From Achatina immaculata (lineage: Eukaryota > Mollusca > Gastropoda > Stylommatophora > Achatinidae): a DNA stretch of 64,000 nt. The notes under the pieces are model-generated. The model had not been told where the DNA came from, did no database searches, and saw only the letters and a list, made by a program, of their open reading frames with translations. This document shows, piece after piece, positions 54,273-64,000 of this stretch. Both the position numbers and the translations under genes were made by a program. The stretch is from NCBI GenBank assembly GCA_009760885.1, contig CM019693.1, positions 48,891,269 to 48,955,268 on the forward strand. The letters are read 5' to 3'. Numbering within the stretch: the first letter of the stretch is position 1; every line of letters starts with the position of its first letter.

Positions 54273-54600
54273 CTGTGGGAAAGATATGATTATGCTCACA
54301 TACAGATTAAGGCAGAAAAATGATTATACTCACATATACATTAAGTCACAGACATCACCGTACTCACATACTGAGTGAAGTATGGATATTATACACACTA
54401 CAGAGTCAGGAATAAATATGGTTGTACGCACATACAGAGCATGGTAGAAGAATGGCTATATACATATATAATGAGTATGGCAGATATTACAATTACACCC
54501 ACACATATAGTGATGTGCAGGCAACACACATTCAGTGTGATTTTATTACATACACAAAATACAGCACGTGTGTGATTACACACACAGACAAATTACACAG
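54273..54600. other. ATAT/ACAC-rich degenerate repeat
   Basis: Loose repeats around CTCACATA and TACACACA with a period of roughly 40 bp; frames here are by-products of the simple sequence. No gene. Confidence 0.5.
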
Positions 54601-54609
54601 CCCGAAAAA

Positions 54610-56080
54610 AATTTTTTTTCTTGGTGCCTTGGGTTTTAGGCCTGCTGCTTGGGGGTTTTAGGCCTGTTGTTAGGGGTTTTAGGCCTGCTCCTGGGGGTTT
54701 TAGGCCTGCTGCTAGGGGTTTTAGGCCTGCTCCTGGGGGTTTTAGGCCTGCTGCTGGGGAGTTTTAGGCCTGCTCCTGGAGGGTTTCAAGCCTGCTGCTA
54801 GGGGTTTTAGGCCTGGTCCTGGGTGGTTTAGGCCTGCTCCTGGGGGGTTTAGGCCTGCTCCGGGGGGGGGGGGGTTAGGCCTTCTCCTGGGGGGTTTTAG
54901 GCTTGCTCCTGGGGGGGGGGGGGTTAGGCCTGCTCCTGGGGGTTTTTAGGCCTGCTCCTGGGGGTTTTAGGTCTGCTCCTGGGGGTTTTAAGCCTGCTCC
55001 TGGGGAGTTTTAGGTCTGCTCCTGGGGGTTTTAAGCCTGCTCCTGGGGAGTTTTAGGTCTGCTCCTGGGGAGTTTTAGGTCTGCTCCTGGGGGTTTTAAG
55101 CCTGCTCCTGGGGAGTTTTAAGCCTGCTCCTGGGGAGTTTTAGGTCTGCTCCTGGGGGTTTTAGGTCTGCTCCTGGGGGTTTTAGGTCTGCTCCTGGGGG
55201 TTTTAGGTCTGCTCCTGGGGGTTTTAAGCCTGCTCCTGGGGGTTTTAGGTCTGCTCCTGGGGGTTTTAGGTCTGCTCCTGGGGGTTTTAGGTCTGCTCCT
55301 GGGGGTTTTAGGTCTGCTCCTGGGGGTTTTAAGCCTGCTCCTGGGGAGTTTTAAGCCTGCTCCTGGGGAGTTTTAGGTCTGCTCCTGGGGGTTTTAGGTC
55401 TGCTCCTGGGGGTTTTAGGTCTGCTCCTGGGGGTTTTAAGCCTGCTCCTGGGGGTTTTAGGTCTGCTCCTGGGGGTTTTAAGCCTGCTCCTGGGGAGTTT
55501 TAAGCCTGCTCCTGGGGAGTTTTAGGTCTGCTCCTGGGGGTTTTAAGCCTGCTCCTGGGGAGTTTTAGGTCTGCTCCTGGGGGTTTTAAGCCTGCTCCTG
55601 GGGAGTTTTAGGTCTGCTCCTGGGGGTTTTAAGCCTGCTCCTGGGGAGTTTTAGGTCTGCTCCTGGGGGTTTTAAGCCTGCTCCTGGGGGGTTTTAAGCC
55701 TGCTCCTGGGGAGTTTTAGGTCTGCTCCTGGGGGTTTTAAGCCTGCTCCTGGGGGGTTTTAGGTCTGCTCATGGGGGTTTTTAGGCCTGCTCCTGGGGGG
55801 TTTAAGCTTGCTTCTGGGGGTTTTAGGTCTGCTCCTGGGGGTTTTAAGCCTGCTCCTGGGGGGTTTTAGGTCTGCTCATGGGGGTTTTTAGGCCTGCTCC
55901 TGGGGGGTTTAAGCTTGCTTCTGGGGGTTTTAGGTCTGCTCCTGGGGGTTTTAGACTTCCTTCTGGGGGGTTTTAGGCCTGCTTCTGGGGAGTTTTAGGC
56001 CTGCTCCTGGGGAGTTTTAGGCCTGGTTCTGGGGAATTTTAGGCTTGCTTCTGGGGAGTTTTAGGCCTGCTCCTGGATTT
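54610..56080 (+). repeat. 21-bp G-rich minisatellite (~70 copies)
   Basis: About 1.47 kb of a 21-bp unit (GGGGGTTTTAGGTCTGCTCCT). Variants (AAGCCTG for AGGTCTG, GGGGAGTTTTA for GGGGGTTTTA) occur in blocks. Two copies have expanded G-runs of 10-13 (54860 and 54910). Strong G/C strand skew. No stop-free coding reading is meaningful. Confidence 0.97.
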
Positions 56081-56286
56081 GTTTGGGGAGCTGATTCATA
56101 AAACTGCACTGGATAGACTCAAGTTTCTTAGATATGGTTGAATTTATAAAATTTTAGTCTGCTCTTTAACAAATTTCTTCTGCAGAATTGGGATGTCATA
56201 ACAAGCTCTCTTACTTGAATGGGAAATTTATGTATTTAATTAACCCACAGTTTTTGTGTATAATGACCTTCTGTGTTTCACAACTA

Positions 56287-57360
56287 TTAACTCTTTGGGT
56301 ATTTGGACACGCGTCCTGCGTGGTTGTATCCCTATTACGAAGTACTTATAGACGCGAGGCGCGATGATGGTTTGTAGCTGTCTAATTTTGAAAATAATCA
56401 AAATATCTTAAAACCAGCAGTTGACTTCCTTCCGGAATTCAGTTGTCCACATTAAGCACGTGGTTTGAGCAGGAAACAGAGCGATTCTTTGTTCATTTAA
56501 AGCCAGTTTTTCAAAGTTTATCGTCGCTAGGCCTTTGTTTATCAACAAATATGGCTTCCAGTGCTAGTTTCTTTCGTCCAGAGCAGCATATTTCTGCATT
56601 ACAAGCTCAGAATTTAATTTAAAATTGTCTGGACTGTGGTGTAGAGAATGTAGTAGTAGAAATGGTAAATTTTTGGCACACGTGGCAGTGATGAAAGAAT
56701 TTTTCGTGTTTTTTTTTTGGTCCAGCAGCAAAATGTGTTAGAAGGGTAGCTGGTGGTACTACTTCTCAGCTTTTTGCTAGTACTAGCTGTAATATCACAA
56801 CAATTAATGCTGGAGATTGTGTAATTAAAAAAATTAAATGCTGCAGAATGCTTCAAATTAAAAAAAATCACAATGGCCTGTTTTCTGGTAAATATTAGTC
56901 AACGACCGCCCACTTGTTTTCATGTAAATATTACCCACCCACTTGGTGTTTTTAGTTTGCTGTGAATGCATAATTAGTGTATATTTTCATGTAAATTTTG
57001 TAAGATATGTTAAAGAACAGACGTTTGTGTACATTTTTATTCATTATGGAATTATATAAACAACTACAGTGGATTAACTTGATGGGTAAGTGACAAAAAA
57101 TGTATTTTATTCCTTCATTTTCCATTCTTTCTTCTCAGTTCTTAGCTCTTTTTTTTATTGTATACTAACAAAATGTTAAAAATTTTATTTGAAAAACAAA
57201 ATACATTTTTTCTTCTTCAAAATAAGGTATAATACTTCATACTACAGATCAGATTATGCCTTTGTTATTCTTTTAAATGTGACAACCATCCCATTTCACA
57301 TTGTGAAATTTACCCCCCTTGGTCTTTTGAGGGAAACACCCCCAGTATACAAAGAGTTAA
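56287..57360. mobile_element. piggyBac-type element with TTAA duplication
   Basis: Begins TTAACTCTTTGGGTATTTGG and ends AGTATACAAAGAGTTAA, so CTCTTTGGGTAT pairs with CTCTTTGTATAC in inverted orientation inside TTAA target copies. Near the left end a subterminal GC-rich segment (GACACGCGTCCTGCG and GACGCGAGGCGCGAT) is typical of larger piggyBac relatives. A start-like MASSASFFRPEQHISALQ at 56551 and cysteine-containing scraps (56620-56720) hint at deleted transposase, but no catalytic DDD region remains. Length 1.07 kb against about 2.5 kb for autonomous elements. Confidence 0.75.
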
Positions 57361-57626
57361 TCTACTTCCTTTCCTATATTGCACACTGGCATAAAAATGT
57401 ATAGCTCAAATGATAAAACTGCTTTTGTTCTGTTTTATTACATAATTATATGCACAATATTAAGATGGTAAATTATGGTTTTTGTAGACTACATAAATTT
57501 ATATTTCAAAAGTTTCTCAATCTGATCTGTTTAAAACAGCTGCGCCGTATAACAGTTACGATCGTATATGAGGTGTGTGTATATTCCCATTCATATCATT
57601 TCTGCAAATGGAACACCATAGAGGCT
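57361..57626. other. 5' flank of the transposon-associated pseudogene
   Basis: AT-rich, no promoter element identified; nothing else recognised. Confidence 0.4.
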
Positions 57627-58401
57627 ATGGCTACTTCAAGACGGAGCTGCTTGAATCATCCTGACATATTTTGCTATATTTGTGGGGAGTACACGCTGAA
57701 AGCAAGTAGGAAACCTATTTCCGAGTTTGTTAAAAAAGAGCATATGTAGGTTATTTTTGTGCCAAGCTTGGAAATAAAGATAAGACATAGGCTCCACATA
57801 CTGTATGCAAAACCTGTACGGAACATTTGCGCCAGTGGACAAATGGAAAGAGAAGCTGCCTGAAATTTGGAGTACCAACAGTGTGGAGGGAACAGAAAAA
57901 CCACTTCGATGACTGTTATTTTTGTACTGTTAATATCACAGCCATCAATCAAAATAATCGTGACAAATGATCCTACCCTGATCTACCTTCAGCCAGGAGA
58001 CCTGTTCTGCACTCTGATCTTGTACCTGTTTCACCTTTCCTTGAACTACCCCAGCTCTCAGAGGGTGAGTCTTGCATGTCTGATATTGCACAATGTAAAG
58101 AACGTGGGGGCAGTGACAGGGAATTCCAAACAACTTCATATAGTGATCATTTTGATCACATAGTGGATTGAGTGATCTGATCAGGGACGTAAATCTTTCC
58201 AAGGAGTCTTCTGAACTGCTTGCCTCCAGACTAAAGAAAAAGAATGCACTTCAGCCTGGAACAAAAATGACATTTTATTGAAGGAGAGAAAAGGATTTGC
58301 TGCCATTCTTTACCGAAGATAACAACTTAGTATTCCGCAATGACATCATTGTGAAGAAAATTGGTCTTTCAGAATATAACCCAAGTGAGTGGCACCTTTT
58401 C

Positions 58402-59853
58402 AGACTATGTGGTGCCATCTTTGTTGACTTCAAAAAGGCATTTGATATGACTGACCACGATATTCTTGTAAAAAAAAATAAAGACTTATAGACTGCACCC
58501 TGACTTAATAAAATTAATTGCATCGTTTCTTTCAGACAGACAACAGGTAGTACTCTTCAACAATTCTCTATCAAATTCTGCTAAAGTTGACACTGGTGTT
58601 CCACAAGGTTCTATTCTAGGCCCGTTGCTCTTTGCTATCTATATCAATGATCTTCCACTTCATCTTAAACACTCTTCTTGTGACCTTTTTTCCAATGATT
58701 GCACAGTCTACACCAGTGACTACAACTGTATTAATCTTGAATTAACTCTTCAGGTCAAGTTAAACAATCTAATAGATGGAGCAACAACAATGGTATGATT
58801 ATAAATACCGATAAAACAAAATCAATGCTCATAACAACAAGATAGAAACTACAAAACGCAACAAAAATAACACTTCGGCTCTGTACAGAAACATCACAGA
58901 TAGAAAACATTAGCAAGCACAAAACACTAGGTCTTATTACTGACCAACATCTGACCTGGAACTCTCATGTGCAAGGTCTAACAAAACTCATCGTGTAAAA
59001 AGTATACCAGTTAGCCAAAATCAAGCACTTCATCGATCAAGACACAAGGAAGATATACTACATATCACATATACAAACACATTTAGACTATTCTCAACAG
59101 TCTGGGATGGTTGCTCAGTGTCAAATACAAAGAGGCTTTGCTCACTCCAAAAGCGAGCAGTAAAGCTTATCAATGACAAAGATCAAGTACAAACAACTAA
59201 CCAGCACAAACGTATCAAAACACTACCTCTTAAGAACAGGTTCCTCTTCAACAAAGCCAAGCCGGTACATCAGCTTCTTTCACGGCATGCTCCACATTAT
59301 CTATGGAACCTGTTTAAATTTGGCCCAAATTGCAGCCAACGCTTTAACAACATATGCCTTCCAAAACCTAGACTTGACCTTTACAAGAAAAGCTTTAGTT
59401 ACTCTGCTGCTCATCTTTGGAATACCCTCCCATCCTGTATAAAAAATATAAATTGTATTCCTTCTTACAACTACAAACTTTTCCAATTTCTATTTGATGT
59501 CGATTACATGACTCCATGAATCGTAAAATTTGAAAAAAAGTTATTTTAGCCTGCTCTTACAGACACCGAACCCATTATTCTGAATAGTAATGAAATTTTT
59601 GTTTGGTAGATAGTCATTTATATGTGTATGTAGGTAGTCATTTATATGTGTATATAGTCAGTCATTTATATGTGTATGTAGTTAGTCAATTTATGTGTAT
59701 GTAGTTACTTTATTGCTAATTAGTTTGTTATATGAGCAGCATATTTCTAGAATGTCTGGAACAGAGTGAAAGTTGTATGATAAAGGCAGAATGTCAGATG
59801 GGCATGTGTGCCCAATTCTTAACCCTTTTGAAATAAAGATCAATCAATCAATC
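58402..59853 (+). mobile_element. CR1/L2-like LINE, 5'-truncated
   Basis: Inserted between the codons LF and IDSSK of the pseudogene. It begins inside the polymerase at CGAIFVDFKKAFD and continues, in changing frames, with FNNSLSNSAKVDTGVPQGSI, LGPLLFAIYINDLPLHL, INTDKTKSMLITT and the C-terminal SYSAAHLWNTLPSCIKN (59118-59519 frame). The 3' UTR has a short VNTR (59600-59700), AAATAAAG and a (TCAA)n tail. No convincing target duplication. The VPQGSILGP and FVDFKKAFD style fits the CR1/L2/Rex group. Same family as the 3' ends at 1645-2170 and 3615-4171. Confidence 0.88.
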
Positions 59854-60247
59854 ATCGACAGTTCAAAACATAGTTCGAAATGTGTTCTTTTAAATAATAG
59901 CTCCAAACATGGTTCTATTCCAATTGGTCATTTCACAGGATGAAAGAAGAGTACAAGGCCATCTATTTAGTCTTGGAAAAGATAAATTACCAAGAACATC
60001 AATAGGTGGTTTGTGTAGATTTGAAGATGGTTAATTTTCTTCTTGGTCAACAAAGTGGCTACAAAAAGTATCCTTGCTTTTTATGCCTTTGGGATAGCGG
60101 AGCCAAATATGAACATTAGGTAAGAAAAGACTGGCCTCCAAAGGAATACATTGTGGCTAGAGGACAAAATGTAATCACTGAACCTTTTGTAGCACAAGAC
60201 AGAATCATACTGCCACCACTACATATAAAGCTAGGTATGATGAAACA

Positions 60248-60464
60248 TACCTCGCCAGGACCTCACATGGTCAGTGAAGGGCAAAAGAAAGCAAGGCAGG
60301 CCAAGGGAGACTCTACGTAGAACCATCACTACAGAGAGTACAACTTTGGGATTCAAGTCCATCCAAGACCTACAGTGGGCAGCGGCGAGTCGTTAGACAT
60401 GGAAAGATATGATTTCCGCCCTATGAGCCAATGCTGGCCCTAAAGGAATGTCAATCAATCAAAA
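60248..60464 (+). mobile_element. 217-bp LINE 3' end insertion with 11-bp target duplication
   Basis: Flanked by ATGATGAAACA at 60237-60247 and 60465-60475. The insert encodes degenerate SHGQ..AKESKAGQGR and VQLWDSSPSKTYSGQRR, recalling the GRPKETLRRT..LGF.SIQDLQWAA end of a LINE, and terminates in TCAATCAATCAAAA. Removing it restores IKLGMMKQSVKAL in the host pseudogene. Confidence 0.9.
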
Positions 60465-60953
60465 ATGATGAAACAGTCTGTAAAGGCTTTGAATAAAGAC
60501 GGTTCGTGCATTGAATACATAGTGCATAAGTTACTTGGACTTACCACAGAAAAACTGAAGGCAGGAATTTTCCATGGTCCACAGATCAGACAACATATAC
60601 ATGGCCCACGTTTCATAGAGTCAATGAATGAAATTGAATCATGCGTCTGGTCTTCATTTGTTCTTGTGAAAATCTTTCTTGACAACTATACACAACTAGT
60701 AGAGGATATGTTCTTTCATTTCAACAGGCTTGGCTGTAACATGAGTGTTAAAATCCATTCTCTGTACAGTCACTTAGATCGCTTTCCAGAGAACCTTGGT
60801 GACTTAAGTGAAGAGCAAGGTGAAAGATTTCACCAAGGCATAAAAACAATGGAAGCCAGATACCAAGGAAGATGTTGGAATCTTATGCAGGATTGTCCTG
60901 GCGGATTCCACTCTCGGAAGTCTTACAAAAGGTGCTTCTTGTGTGTCAACTGA

Positions 60954-61300
60954 GTGGAAAGTTTGTATCATAATCTTGTGCTTTTGGTATGAAATAAGTA
61001 GATTTTCATGTAGTACACTTTTCTTTTAATTTTTAATATGTTTCCTTCATGCTTAAAGGATATTAATTTAAACATTACATTAAAATATCCTGATTTGCTA
61101 TGGGCGAGCAGAATGAAGAGTGGTATATGATATATGTTCTGTATCTCAAAAACTAGAACTGACAGGAAAATTTTTGCCATTTTTAGAATCAGCAGGTCAA
61201 ACATACCCAGAAACAGGTCTAACATTTGAGGCACCAAAATGTATGTTGGCCAGTGTTATCACAGAGATATGCTTATATATATTTATATGTTTATATTCTT
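60954..61300. other. AT-rich unassigned sequence
   Basis: No gene recognised; short frames only. Confidence 0.45.
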
Positions 61301-61304
61301 ATAT

Positions 61305-61480
61305 GTGTGCACAAGTAACATAAAAGTAACACAAGTAACATATGCAACTAACATATACAAGTAACACAAAAGTAACATATAAGTAACAAAAAAGTAACAC
61401 AAAAGTAACATATAAGTAACACAAAAGTAACACAGAAGTGACACAGAAGTAGCATATACAAGTGATACACACAAATAACA
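61305..61480. repeat. Short AGTAACAYAA tandem repeat
   Basis: About 16 copies of a 10-12-bp unit (ACACAAAAGTAACATATAAGTA type). Open on minus as a low-complexity hydrophobic peptide; not coding. Confidence 0.85.
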
Positions 61481-61525
61481 TATGTGATTACACCAAGAAG
61501 CAGCAATTTGAGTTGAAAATAGAAC

Positions 61526-62455
61526 TGGAAAATATCAACCTATAAAACAAGGGGTGTGACAAGGATGTGTACTATCTCCAGACCTTTTTTCTCTGTACAG
61601 CGAGAATATTCTAAGAATGATCATCACAGAACCAGGCATAAAAATTAGAGGATACAATATTAACAACCTTCAGTATGCTGACAACACAGTACTGATAGCT
61701 GAGAACCAACAAGACCTGCAAAATCTCTTGGATAAAGTCACCAAAGAAAGTAAACAGAAAGGCCTTACTTTGAACATCAAAAAGACAGACTATGGTTATA
61801 TCTAAGAAACAAAATCCACCAACATGCAGTATAAAATTAAACGGAATTATTCTAAAGCAGGTGCAGAAATTCAAATACCTTGGAGCTGTAATAACTTCAG
61901 ATGGGAAATGCAGAACAGAAATTAGGAACAGAATAGGCCAAGCAAAGACTGCATTTCAGAGAATGAGAAACATATTATCCAACATATCCTTATCAATGAA
62001 TGTTAGAAAACGAGTCCTAAAATGCTGTATTGAATCTATCTTGTTATATGGAAGTGAATCATGGACAATAGGCAAGTCTGCACAAAAATCATTGGAAGCA
62101 GCAGAAATGTGGTTTATTAGAAGAATGTTGCGAATCCCCTGGATAGCAAAAATAACTAATGAAGAATGTAGGAGAAGAGCTGGAGAGACAAAACATCTTG
62201 TAAAAAAAGATAAGAGAGAGACAATGTACTTTCATAGGACATGCAATGAGAAGAGGGGGCATTGAAAATATTATAACAACAGGAAAAATAGAAGGAAGAA
62301 GAGCAAGAGGAAGACCAAGAGAAATGATACTGGACAGTCTGACGAGATGGTGTGAGAGGAGATCACCAACTGAGCTGATGGCCTGCATGAAGGATCGGGT
62401 ACTCTGGAGAAGCATAACAGCCAATGCCAGTTGGCATGGAACCTGATGATGATTA
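61526..62455 (+). pseudogene. LINE family A, longest copy
   Basis: Covers polymerase motif B region to the 3' end. YADNTVLIAENQQDLQNLLD at 61675 carries Asp to Asn in the second catalytic aspartate of the YADD box. A 2-bp deletion near 61790 (KKTDYGYI) splits the frame, which resumes VISKKQNPPTCSIKLNGII and continues to SLEAAEMWFIRRMLRIPW. A second shift at about 62205 precedes RGGIENIITTGKIEGRRARG and WCERRSPTELMACMKDR. It ends GGAACCTGATGATGATTA, the same 3' end as 14274. Confidence 0.88.
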
Positions 62456-62680
62456 CACTCAATGAAAAGTAAACTGAATTTTAAAAAAATTATGCACATG
62501 CACACATTAAAATTAGGATATGATTATATACACATACAGTAAACAGAGACCATCATGAAATGAAATCTTATTTATATTATGCATAATTTTATAAAACAAT
62601 ACAATTTTCCACATATACAAAATACTTTAGCGGTATTATTATGTAATATAAGGAAAGTGTGACACAGAATATTTAAATTT
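62456..62680. other. AT-rich spacer
   Basis: No feature recognised between the LINE A copy and the LINE B copy. Confidence 0.4.
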
Positions 62681-63000
62681 CTACAGCCAGGTGACTGGGG
62701 CACCTCCGGCCTGATTCAACAAAGACAGCACCACACAGTCAGTCATTTGCATGTCCCTTGTGGAACTTTGCCTCCCTAACAGCTCTCCTGTGATCCTCTC
62801 GGTTGTGAGCAAGATGGCCTGCTGCTGATGCATCCACTTGCAGATTATCAACGATGTCTTGCAGCCATCTTCGCCTTGATCTTCATCTCTTTCTTTTCCC
62901 ATTATGTACCCTTCCAAGACAGTCTTCTCTAGATTATCATGACGTTTAATGTATCCAAAATATTTAAGTTTTCTCTGTTTAATCCTCTTTACTAGCCAAC
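62680..63000 (-). mobile_element. LINE family B 3' end with tRNA-like tail
   Basis: Minus strand: KQRKLKYFGYIKRHDNLEKT, VLEGYIMGK, then degenerate DGCKTSLIICKW and the GNS-like end. It is followed by GTTGAATCAGGCCGGAGGTG and CCCCAGTCACCTGGCTGTAG, which parallels positions 13215-13255 of the SINE (TTTGAATTCAGCCGGAGGCA, CCGCAGTCACCCAGCTGTAG). Confidence 0.7.
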
Positions 63001-63215
63001 CTTCTTCAATATTAAGTTCTTGTAGTACGGATATATTTGTTCTTTTTTGTGTTCACACAGCTTATCATTATTTATATCAGATAGCCAGTTTAGAGTCATT
63101 TTAGTTAACAGTGTGTGACAGGAGTGATTTGGTCTAAAACCTGACTGACTGTCTATCAGTAGACTGTTTTCCTGCATGTGGAGCAGTGCTAACTTGTGTA
63201 TGTTTTCCAATAGGT
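62992..63215 (-). pseudogene. LINE reverse transcriptase finger-region fragment
   Basis: Minus-strand frame reads LLHMQENSLLIDSQSGFRPN, HSCHTLLTKMTLNWLSDI, the N-terminal part of a LINE polymerase (SGFRPNHSCHT motif) different from families A to C. It ends abruptly at the family B fragment. Confidence 0.75.
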
Positions 63216-63364
63216 TTGGATAATGATGACAGTTGACAGAATGGATACATCTATTTATTTTGGAAGGTCACTAGTCAATCTTGATTTAAAAAGAGGATAC
63301 ACTTTAGTGTTAGGGGAATAGTATTTTTTAATGCACAGATTGTATATATATATATATTTCTTCT

Positions 63365-63995
63365 TCTTCAGCTTTCCGAGCCATTAAGGCTCATTGCTGC
63401 TAATAAAGTTCACCTCCATTCGTCTCTATTCCTAATCTTCTCTCTCCAGTTGGTGACACTAATTTCTTTTATATCCTCTTCTGTGTTGTCTTTCCATCTC
63501 TGTCTTGGTCTACTCCTTGGTCTTGTTTCCCTCATCTCTTGTGTGTACATAATTTTCATTTGTCTGTTCTCTTCCATTCTTTCTACATGTCCCAGCCAGC
63601 ATAGTTTGTTCAGTTTCAAGACATTTATAATTCGTTGGTCTTTAAATAAGCTGTTCAGTTCAGTGTTCTTTCTAGGTCTCCGTTCTCCACTGTTGGTATC
63701 CTTTATCGGCCTAAAGATTCTTCTTAGGATCTCGTTCTCAAAGATCTGCAATTGTTGTTCATTATTCTTTGTTGTGCTTCACGTTTCTGATCCATACATG
63801 ATGACTGGTCTTATTATAGTTTTGTAGATTATTTTGGTGTTTCGGGACAGGATTTTGGATTTTAACAGGTGTTGCAAGTATATTTTACTTCCTATCTGTA
63901 CTCTGCTTTTAATTTCTTCACTTACTATGTTGCTTCTGTTGAAGGTTGTACCTAGATATTTGTATGTTTCTGCTTTCCTAATAATCATCTCTCCA
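63365..63995 (-). pseudogene. LINE reverse transcriptase C-terminal fragment, window edge
   Basis: The minus strand reads AETYKYLGTTFNRSNIVSEE, IKSRVQIGSKIYLQHLLKSK, IIRPVIMYGSET, then after one stop QIFENEILRRIFRPIKDTNS, RIINVLKLNKLCWLGHVERM, RPRSRPRQRWKDNTEEDIKE. Only one stop (at 63777) and good conservation make it one of the youngest LINE fragments here. It continues past the right edge of the window. Confidence 0.85.
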
Positions 63996-64000
63996 ACATT

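Larger units (their letters stand above)
57627..60953 (+). pseudogene. CxxC-domain gene family pseudogene split by two LINE insertions
   Basis: N-terminal part (57627-58401): MATSRRSCLNHPDIFCYICG, RKPISEFVKKEH, a frameshift, CKTCTEHLRQWTNGKRSCLK, FGVPTVWREQKNHFDDCYFC, LPSARRPVLHSD, then FFTEDNNLVF and YNPSEWHLF. After the LINE: IDSSKHSSKCVLLNNSSKH (59854 on), MKEEYKAIYLVLEKI, VNFLLGQQSGYKKYPCFLCL, DWPPKEYIV, RIILPPLHIKLG. After the second insertion: MMKQSVKALNKDGSC, EKLKAGIFHGPQIRQHI, SHLDRFPENLGDLSEEQGER and FHQGIKTMEARYQGR. I recall this family as multicopy uncharacterised proteins in hydra, aphids and other invertebrates, probably mobile-element derived. Four or more stops and frameshifts, and a small deletion after YQGR, show it is inactive. 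Confidence 0.8.

Overview
This is a repeat-dominated, AT-rich stretch of animal nuclear genome. Interrupted genes with GT-AG introns, AATAAA poly(A) signals, many decayed retroelements and no prokaryotic operons all point to an animal. The exact taxon cannot be fixed from the sequence. The transposon mix, together with a trypsin-fold-like protein family that I recall mainly from molluscs, makes a gastropod or other mollusc the most likely source.

Two host genes are well supported. NIF3L1 (NIF3/DUF34 family) lies on + from about 11.4 to 24.4 kb; six exons can be joined in phase to a 359-residue protein with every family motif. On - at 51.9-54.3 kb are the last two exons of a protein resembling a molluscan trypsin-like family, but with all three catalytic-triad positions apparently substituted. 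A third, unidentified terminal coding exon with its poly(A) signal occurs twice (2.29 and 4.29 kb) because of a 2-kb tandem duplication.

The rest is mobile DNA and tandem arrays. LINE fragments of at least four families occur at about 4.9, 6.4, 7.8, 14.3, 16.3, 21.5, 33.1, 35.0, 47, 48.6, 49.8, 58.4, 60.2, 61.5 and 62.7-64 kb. There are two Tc1-like DD34E copies, one of them split by an inversion; an internally deleted mariner with intact terminal repeats; a hAT element at 43.4-46.2 kb; two piggyBac-type elements with TTAA duplications; a Ty3/gypsy pol remnant at 38.4-42.4 kb; a tRNA-derived SINE; and a foldback of about 1.2 kb carrying Penelope-type terminal sequence. A transposon-associated gene family member with a CxxC N-terminus (57.6-61.0 kb) is a pseudogene hit by two LINE insertions. 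More than 20 minisatellites, with periods of 18 to about 94 bp, occupy roughly a fifth of the window. Several of them grew out of LINE coding sequence, and one grew out of the splice-acceptor region of NIF3L1 exon 2.

Layout: 0-4.7 kb duplicated terminal exon; 4.9-8.4 kb nested LINE/Tc1; 8.3-10.8 kb 1,244-bp tandem duplication; 11.4-24.4 kb NIF3L1 with repeat-filled introns; 24.4-38.4 kb minisatellites, Tc1 and LINE 3' ends; 38.4-46.2 kb Ty3 and hAT; 46.7-51.5 kb LINE mosaic; 51.9-54.3 kb protease-like gene; 54.6-56.1 kb G-rich array; 56.3-61.0 kb piggyBac and pseudogene; 61.3-64 kb LINEs.
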